Of a stretch of DNA of 64,000 nt, positions 59,294 to 64,000 are shown one piece after another (within the stretch, counting starts at the first letter, position 1; each line of letters starts with the position of its first letter). The position numbers and the translations under genes are program-made. The notes under the pieces were generated by a model. It saw nothing but the letters and a program-made list of their open reading frames with translations. It ran no database searches and was not told where the DNA came from. The DNA comes from SIG589 sp964566175 (GTDB taxonomy: Bacteria > Bacillota > Clostridia > Oscillospirales > Acutalibacteraceae): assembly GCA_964566175.1 (NCBI GenBank), contig CAZMHU010000006.1, positions 1 to 64,000 on the forward strand, given 5' to 3'.

Positions 59294-60394
59294 ATGATTT
59301 TTTCGGTAAACCGCGATATATTATGCGAAACAGTTTCAAATCTTTCAAGATTGGTTTCTTCTAAAACCTCCGTTCCGGTTCTTGAGGGAATTTTGATAAC
59401 TGCTGAAAACGGTATTGTTAAACTTTCAAGTTATAATCTTGAAACAGGTATGAGTAAACAAATAGATGCCGGTATTGAAGAAGAGGGAAGTATTGTTATT
59501 TCCGCAAAATTCTTTAATTCCATTTTGCACAGTATGAACGGCGAAAAGATTAAAATTTCGGTTGATGACCGAATGATGTGTCACATTGAAAGCGGGTCGG
59601 CTGTTTTCGATATTATGGGTATGGCGGCTATAGATTTTCCTGAAATTCCCACCATTGCCGAAAGTAAAAAAATATCCATTACCGCCGGAATATTAAAAGA
59701 CATGGTGAGACAGACGATTTTTGCCGTTGCTCCAACCGAAGGTACCAGACCTATTTTGACAGGTATTGATTTTGAAATTTCCGAAGGTTTTTTAAAACTT
59801 ATAGCAATAGACGGTTTCCGTCTTGCTATTCGAAAAGAGAAAGTTAATATTGACGAAGAATTAAACTTTGTTATTTCCGGCAGAGCGGTTGCCGAGGTTA
59901 TAAAAATCATAACCGATGAAGACAGCGATATTAATATTTTCATCGGAAGAAGACATATTTGTTTTGAGGTTGAGGGTTATTCCTTTATTTCAAGACTGCT
60001 TGAGGGCGAGTTTATTGATTACAAAAAAACTATTCCCGACAGTTATGCTCAGAAGATGACAGTAAATACAAGAGATATTATTGATATAATCGACCGAATT
60101 TCTCTTATTATAAGCGATAATTTCACAACTCCGGTGAGATGTATTGTAAACGAGAATGAAACTGTTTTCAGTTGTGCCACTTCTGTCGGACGTGCTACCG
60201 AGCGTGCCGCTATCGCACTTGAAGGTTTGCCGTTTGAGATTGGTCTTAACAGCAAATATTTGCTTGAAGCATTGCGTGCGGCGGAGTATGAAAGGGTTAA
60301 TATTAACTTTAACGGCGGCTCTGCGGCTGTTGTTATAACACCCGAAAACGACGATACGTTTACTTATATGATAATGCCTATGAGGTTGAAATAA
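59294..60394 (+). CDS. dnaN: DNA polymerase III beta subunit (sliding clamp)
   Basis: Sliding clamp of 366 residues, the usual length. Three clamp domains are visible, with MIFSVNRDILCETVSNLSRLV at the start, TEGTRPILTGIDFEI-type domain II and the terminal MIMPMRLK. GGAGG lies 7 nt before the ATG. The stop overlaps the next start by one base (TAATG). Confidence 0.97.
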   Translation: MIFSVNRDILCETVSNLSRLVSSKTSVPVLEGILITAENGIVKLSSYNLETGMSKQIDAGIEEEGSIVISAKFFNSILHSMNGEKIKISVDDRMMCHIESGSAVFDIMGMAAIDFPEIPTIAESKKISITAGILKDMVRQTIFAVAPTEGTRPILTGIDFEISEGFLKLIAIDGFRLAIRKEKVNIDEELNFVISGRAVAEVIKIITDEDSDINIFIGRRHICFEVEGYSFISRLLEGEFIDYKKTIPDSYAQKMTVNTRDIIDIIDRISLIISDNFTTPVRCIVNENETVFSCATSVGRATERAAIALEGLPFEIGLNSKYLLEALRAAEYERVNINFNGGSAAVVITPENDDTFTYMIMPMRLK

Positions 60395-60600
60395 TGGAAA
60401 AAATCAAAATAAACGGCGAATATATTAAACTTGACAGTCTTTTGAAATTTTCGGGTTTGTGTCAAACAGGCGGTCACGCAAAGAACGAAATTCTTGACGG
60501 AAAAGTTTTTGTGAACGGCGAAATTTGCACTATGCGTGGTAAAAAAATTCACGCAGGTGACAAGGTTTCGTTTTACGGAAACGAAATTGAAGTAGAATAA
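60394..60600 (+). CDS. yaaA: S4-domain RNA-binding protein YaaA (RlbA-like)
   Basis: Small protein of 68 residues. It is an S4 RNA-binding fold with KLDSLLKFSGLCQTGGHAK, VFVNGEICTMRGKKI and AGDKVSF. It is found between dnaN and recF in most Firmicutes and is associated with ribosome assembly in Bacillus. It starts inside the dnaN stop and ends 1 nt before recF. Confidence 0.93.
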   Translation: MEKIKINGEYIKLDSLLKFSGLCQTGGHAKNEILDGKVFVNGEICTMRGKKIHAGDKVSFYGNEIEVE

Positions 60601-60601
60601 A

Positions 60602-61666
60602 ATGACTGTTAAAAACATAAATCTTAAAAACTTTCGCAATATTAAAGATTTATCTTTCTCGCCCGACGAGAAAATGAATGTTATATGCGGCCCGAATGCT
60701 CAGGGAAAAACAAATCTGCTTGAGGCAATTTGGCTTTTTACCGGTGCTAAAAGTTTCAGAGGTGCAAAAGAAAAAGAGTTTATAAGTTTTGACTGCGAAG
60801 AGGCAAAAATAAAACTTGAGTTTATGCGTGAGGGCGTTAAGAACGATGCCGAACTTGAAATAAAAGAACGCAGAAAAGCAATTCTTAACGGTAATGCTCT
60901 TTCTTCGCCCGGCGCTTTGGCAGGTAATTTTTGCGCCATTGTTTTTTCTCCGCAGGATATTGCTCTTGTAAAGGACGGCCCGGCGGTGAGAAGAAGATTT
61001 TTGGATACCGCGATTTTTCAAATTTATCCGAGATATGCGCAACTGCTTAGAAAATACACCCGTGCGGTACAGCAAAGAAACGCAGTGCTTAAAGATCTTT
61101 ATTACCACGGTGAACTTTCTTCCCTTGTCGATGTTTTCGACAGCGAAATTGCCGAGAGCGGAAAAGAAATAATCGAGTACAGAAAAAAATATATCAGTTT
61201 TTTGAAAAATACTGTGCCGGAGATATATTTCGGGCTTTCGGGAGAGCGGGAAAATCTTAATATTTCATATATTTGCAGTTGTTCGAGCGAATATCTTGAA
61301 GAGCGGCTTAAAAACGCAAGGCGTGAGGATATGCGAACCGGCACAACAAGTGTCGGCCCGCACAGGGATGATATTGAATTTTCGATAAACGGAAATTCAG
61401 CCAGACTTTACGGTTCACAGGGACAAAAACGTTCAGTTGCGCTTTCATTAAAACTTGCTGAAGCCGAAATATTAAAAAATCACACAGGCGAGGAAACAGT
61501 TGCACTGCTTGACGATGTTATGAGCGAACTCGACCCGCAACGGCAAAACTATATTTTAAACCACATTAAAAACTGGCAGGTATTTATAACCTGTTGTGAC
61601 CCGACAAATATTGAAAATCTGTCGCAGGGACGTGTTTTTACAATGAAGAACGGAGAATTGTGTTAG
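60602..61666 (+). CDS. recF: recombination mediator RecF
   Basis: SMC-like ATPase for gap repair and replication fork recovery (354 residues). Walker A GPNAQGKTNLLEAIW is at about residues 30-44. The signature region is GSQGQKRSVALSLKLAE and the Walker B DDVMSELDPQRQNYI follows. It is embedded between yaaA and remB in the origin operon. Confidence 0.96.
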   Translation: MTVKNINLKNFRNIKDLSFSPDEKMNVICGPNAQGKTNLLEAIWLFTGAKSFRGAKEKEFISFDCEEAKIKLEFMREGVKNDAELEIKERRKAILNGNALSSPGALAGNFCAIVFSPQDIALVKDGPAVRRRFLDTAIFQIYPRYAQLLRKYTRAVQQRNAVLKDLYYHGELSSLVDVFDSEIAESGKEIIEYRKKYISFLKNTVPEIYFGLSGERENLNISYICSCSSEYLEERLKNARREDMRTGTTSVGPHRDDIEFSINGNSARLYGSQGQKRSVALSLKLAEAEILKNHTGEETVALLDDVMSELDPQRQNYILNHIKNWQVFITCCDPTNIENLSQGRVFTMKNGELC

Positions 61667-61669
61667 ATT

Positions 61670-61936
61670 ATGTATTTGCATATCGGAAAAGAAATGTTGC
61701 TTAAAACCGACGATATAATAGGCATTTTTGATTTGGACACGGCAACGATTTCAAAAGCGACCCGCGATTATCTCGCAAAGGCGGAAAAAAGCGGCGATGT
61801 TATAAACGTAACGACCGAACTTCCGAAATCTTTTATTGTTTGCAAAGAAAAAGACGGAAAAAGAAAAATTTACATTTCGCAAATTTCATCATCTACGCTT
61901 AATAAGCGTTCGGCATATATTAACAACAATTATTGA
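61670..61936 (+). CDS. remB: DUF370/RemA-RemB family protein (YaaB)
   Basis: Small protein of 88 residues with MYLHIGKEMLLKTDDIIGIFDL at the start, the DUF370 pattern. RemA and RemB regulate extracellular matrix genes in Bacillus. In the origin cluster it is the RemB/YaaB position. It lies 3 nt after recF and 10 nt before gyrB. Confidence 0.9.
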   Translation: MYLHIGKEMLLKTDDIIGIFDLDTATISKATRDYLAKAEKSGDVINVTTELPKSFIVCKEKDGKRKIYISQISSSTLNKRSAYINNNY

Positions 61937-61946
61937 GGAGTAAAAA

Positions 61947-63887
61947 ATGAGTACGGAAAATATTACAAACGTAACAGAAAGTTATGATGAAAATTCCATA
62001 CAGGTTCTTGAGGGACTTGAAGCCGTAAGAAAACGTCCCGGAATGTATATCGGTTCTACCGGTGAGAGGGGACTTCATCACCTCGTTTATGAAATTGTCG
62101 ATAACTCGATAGATGAGGCGCTTGCCGGATACTGTGATAAAATCACGGTTGAGATACTTGATGACGGTATTATTCGCGTTACCGATAACGGACGCGGAAT
62201 TCCGGTCGGAATAAACCAGCAAAAAGGAATACCTACCGTAACGGTAGTATTTACAATATTGCACGCGGGTGGAAAATTCGGCGGAAACGGATATAAAGTT
62301 TCGGGCGGTTTGCACGGTGTCGGTGCGTCGGTTGTTAATGCCCTTTCCTCTTGGCTCGAAGTTGAAGTCAAGGACGGAAAAAAAGTTTATAAACAGCGTT
62401 ATGAAAAGGGAAATATAGTAACAGGTCTTGATGTTATCGGCGAAACAAACGAAACCGGAACGACCGTTACATTTAAACCCGACCCGACAATATTCACAGA
62501 TACCACAACATACGATTACGATACTCTTCTTAACCGTCTTCGTGAGCAGGCATTCCTCAATGCCGGTATCAGAATCGTGCTTGAAGACAAGAGAACCGAT
62601 GTTGAAACCAATAGAAGTGATAATTTGTGCTTTGAGGGCGGAATTAAATCATATGTTGAATATCTGCTTTCGGGTATGAAAAAGGACAGCATAAACAGTG
62701 AGGTTATTTATATTTCCGGTTCAAAGGGTGATAGCACAGCGGAAATCGCTCTTTTGTGGTCAACGGCGTATGATAATAAGATAATGTCATTTGCCAATAC
62801 TTTGCATACCATTGACGGCGGTACGCATGAACAGGCATTCAGGCAAACAGTTACACGTGTTGTAAATAAATATGCACACGATTTCAAAAAACTTAAAGAA
62901 TCGTCCGATAATTTAAAGGGTGACGATATTTTAGAGGGTCTTGTTGCCGTTGTATCGGTTAAACTTGCCGATGCACAATTTGAAAGCCAGACCAAAGCAA
63001 AACTCGGTAATACTTCGATAGGTCAGTTAGTACGTGAGATTGTAAATGACGGACTGTATCACTATCTTGAAGAACATCCGAATGATGCAAAAATCGTAAT
63101 AGATAAGGCTGTTGCTGCTTCCAATGCGCGTGAAGCCGCACAGCGCGCAAGAGATGCATCTAGAAACAAATCGGGTATAGGCGGAAAAACTCGTATGCCT
63201 GAAAAATTAACCGACTGTATTTCAAACGACCCGACCAAAACCGAGATTTTTATCGTCGAGGGAGATTCCGCGGGCGGAAGTGCGGTAGAGGGAAGAAACA
63301 GCACATATCAGGCTATTTTGCCTCTTTGGGGTAAAATGCTTAACGTTGAAAAAGCTAGAGAAGACAAAGTTTACGGAAACGATAAGTTGACTCCCGTTAT
63401 TATCGCACTCGGAACCGGAATAGGCGAGAATTTCGATATTCAAAAACTCCGTTATGATAAAATCGTTATTATGGCTGATGCCGACGTCGACGGTTCGCAC
63501 ATTCGCACACTTTTGCTCACTTTCTTCTTCAGATATATGCCGGAACTTATCGAAACAGGTCATATTTATTTAGCACAGCCCCCGCTTTTCCGTATTCAAA
63601 AAGGTAAACAGCATTTTGATGCCTTTACCGATGAAGAAAAAGCGGCATACATTGAAAAGTTGGGCGGAAACGCCGATGTTCAGCGCTATAAAGGTCTCGG
63701 TGAGATGAACCCCGAGCAGTTGTGGGAAACAACCCTTGACCCCGAGCACAGAACATTGCTCCGCGTCAATATGGAAGATGCCGAGATTGCCGACGCAACT
63801 TTTTCAATGCTTATGGGTGAAGAGGTTGAGCCCAGACGTAAATTTATTGAAGAAAACGCAATCTTCGCAACCGATCTTGATATATAA
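61947..63887 (+). CDS. gyrB: DNA gyrase subunit B
   Basis: ATPase subunit of gyrase (646 residues). GHKL signatures IVDNSIDEALAGYCD, DNGRGIPVG and GGLHGVGASVVNALS are in the N-terminal domain. The Toprim domain has FIVEGDSAGGSA and IMADADVDGSHIRTLLLTF. The C-terminus ends with FIEENAIFATDLDI, the usual gyrB ending. GAGGAG lies before the ATG. gyrA follows 13 nt later. Confidence 0.98.
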   Translation: MSTENITNVTESYDENSIQVLEGLEAVRKRPGMYIGSTGERGLHHLVYEIVDNSIDEALAGYCDKITVEILDDGIIRVTDNGRGIPVGINQQKGIPTVTVVFTILHAGGKFGGNGYKVSGGLHGVGASVVNALSSWLEVEVKDGKKVYKQRYEKGNIVTGLDVIGETNETGTTVTFKPDPTIFTDTTTYDYDTLLNRLREQAFLNAGIRIVLEDKRTDVETNRSDNLCFEGGIKSYVEYLLSGMKKDSINSEVIYISGSKGDSTAEIALLWSTAYDNKIMSFANTLHTIDGGTHEQAFRQTVTRVVNKYAHDFKKLKESSDNLKGDDILEGLVAVVSVKLADAQFESQTKAKLGNTSIGQLVREIVNDGLYHYLEEHPNDAKIVIDKAVAASNAREAAQRARDASRNKSGIGGKTRMPEKLTDCISNDPTKTEIFIVEGDSAGGSAVEGRNSTYQAILPLWGKMLNVEKAREDKVYGNDKLTPVIIALGTGIGENFDIQKLRYDKIVIMADADVDGSHIRTLLLTFFFRYMPELIETGHIYLAQPPLFRIQKGKQHFDAFTDEEKAAYIEKLGGNADVQRYKGLGEMNPEQLWETTLDPEHRTLLRVNMEDAEIADATFSMLMGEEVEPRRKFIEENAIFATDLDI

Positions 63888-63900
63888 GGGGTGAGAGAAA

Positions 63901-64000
63901 TGGCAAAACAGGAAAACGTCCGCTGGCCGGAGGACGAACAAACAAATATACAACCGGTTGAAATTGTTGATGAAATTAAAACGAGTATGCTCCAATACTC
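63901..64000 (+). CDS. gyrA: DNA gyrase subunit A, 5' part
   Basis: The first 33 codons of gyrA, cut by the window edge. The segment IVDEIKTSMLQYS matches the conserved gyrase A N-terminus. It has an AAGGGGTGAGAG ribosome site and sits directly after gyrB, the standard order. The N-terminal 25 residues are a short species-specific extension. Confidence 0.93.

Overview
The window is a chromosomal segment of a low-to-moderate GC Gram-positive Clostridia-type bacterium, most like an uncultured gut Oscillospirales/Ruminococcaceae member. The signs are strong GGAGG ribosome sites, several TTG/GTG starts, a T-box leader, many lipoproteins, no outer-membrane genes, and the gene order dnaA-dnaN-yaaA-recF-remB-gyrB-gyrA. 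The placement is inferred from content; no rRNA is present to confirm it. The right end (57.7-64 kb) carries the probable replication origin. No phage, insertion sequence or CRISPR array was seen.

Layout. 0-1 kb: a stand-alone ATP-pyrophosphatase subunit of GMP synthase (minus strand). 1.2-4.8 kb: a repeat-bearing lipoprotein followed by a two-component system. 4.8-10.2 kb: a tightly packed housekeeping run, DUF1385-prmC-recA-recX-rimO-pgsA. 10.2-15.1 kb: a cysteine-specific T-box leader controlling cysE-cysS, followed by two methyltransferases and an LCP cell-wall ligase. 15.1-22 kb: an internally deleted PiT phosphate transporter, an Lrp regulator, a SLOG protein, an ABC exporter, citrate synthase, and a MocR regulator divergent from an ECF vitamin-transporter S component.

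22-36 kb, all minus strand, is the most distinctive block. It holds rhamnose synthesis (rfbABDC), a TacF-like flippase, a LicD phosphocholine transferase, a 1107-residue protein made almost entirely of choline-binding-type repeats, a three-domain winged-helix/LicC/LicA fusion, separate LicC and LicA proteins, and a LicB-like choline permease. Together these could take up choline, activate it to CDP-choline, attach it to an exported polymer and anchor a repeat protein to the decorated surface, as in pneumococcus, with the activation enzymes present twice.

36-57.5 kb: an AGCS symporter, an aluminium-resistance-type PLP lyase, a VanY-like peptidase overlapping lepA, a second two-component system, an FAD protein, a small lipoprotein, a candidate new small RNA at 46.4-46.65 kb that carries three extended Shine-Dalgarno-like elements, asnA, a DUF4091/GH130 glycosidase pair, a NitT/TauT-type ABC transporter beside a Crp/Fnr regulator, a Na/Pi-PhoU transporter, an SGNH hydrolase, a DUF3048 lipoprotein and tRNA-Arg(ACG). 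The tRNA sits where many Firmicutes carry rpmH-rnpA, immediately upstream of dnaA.
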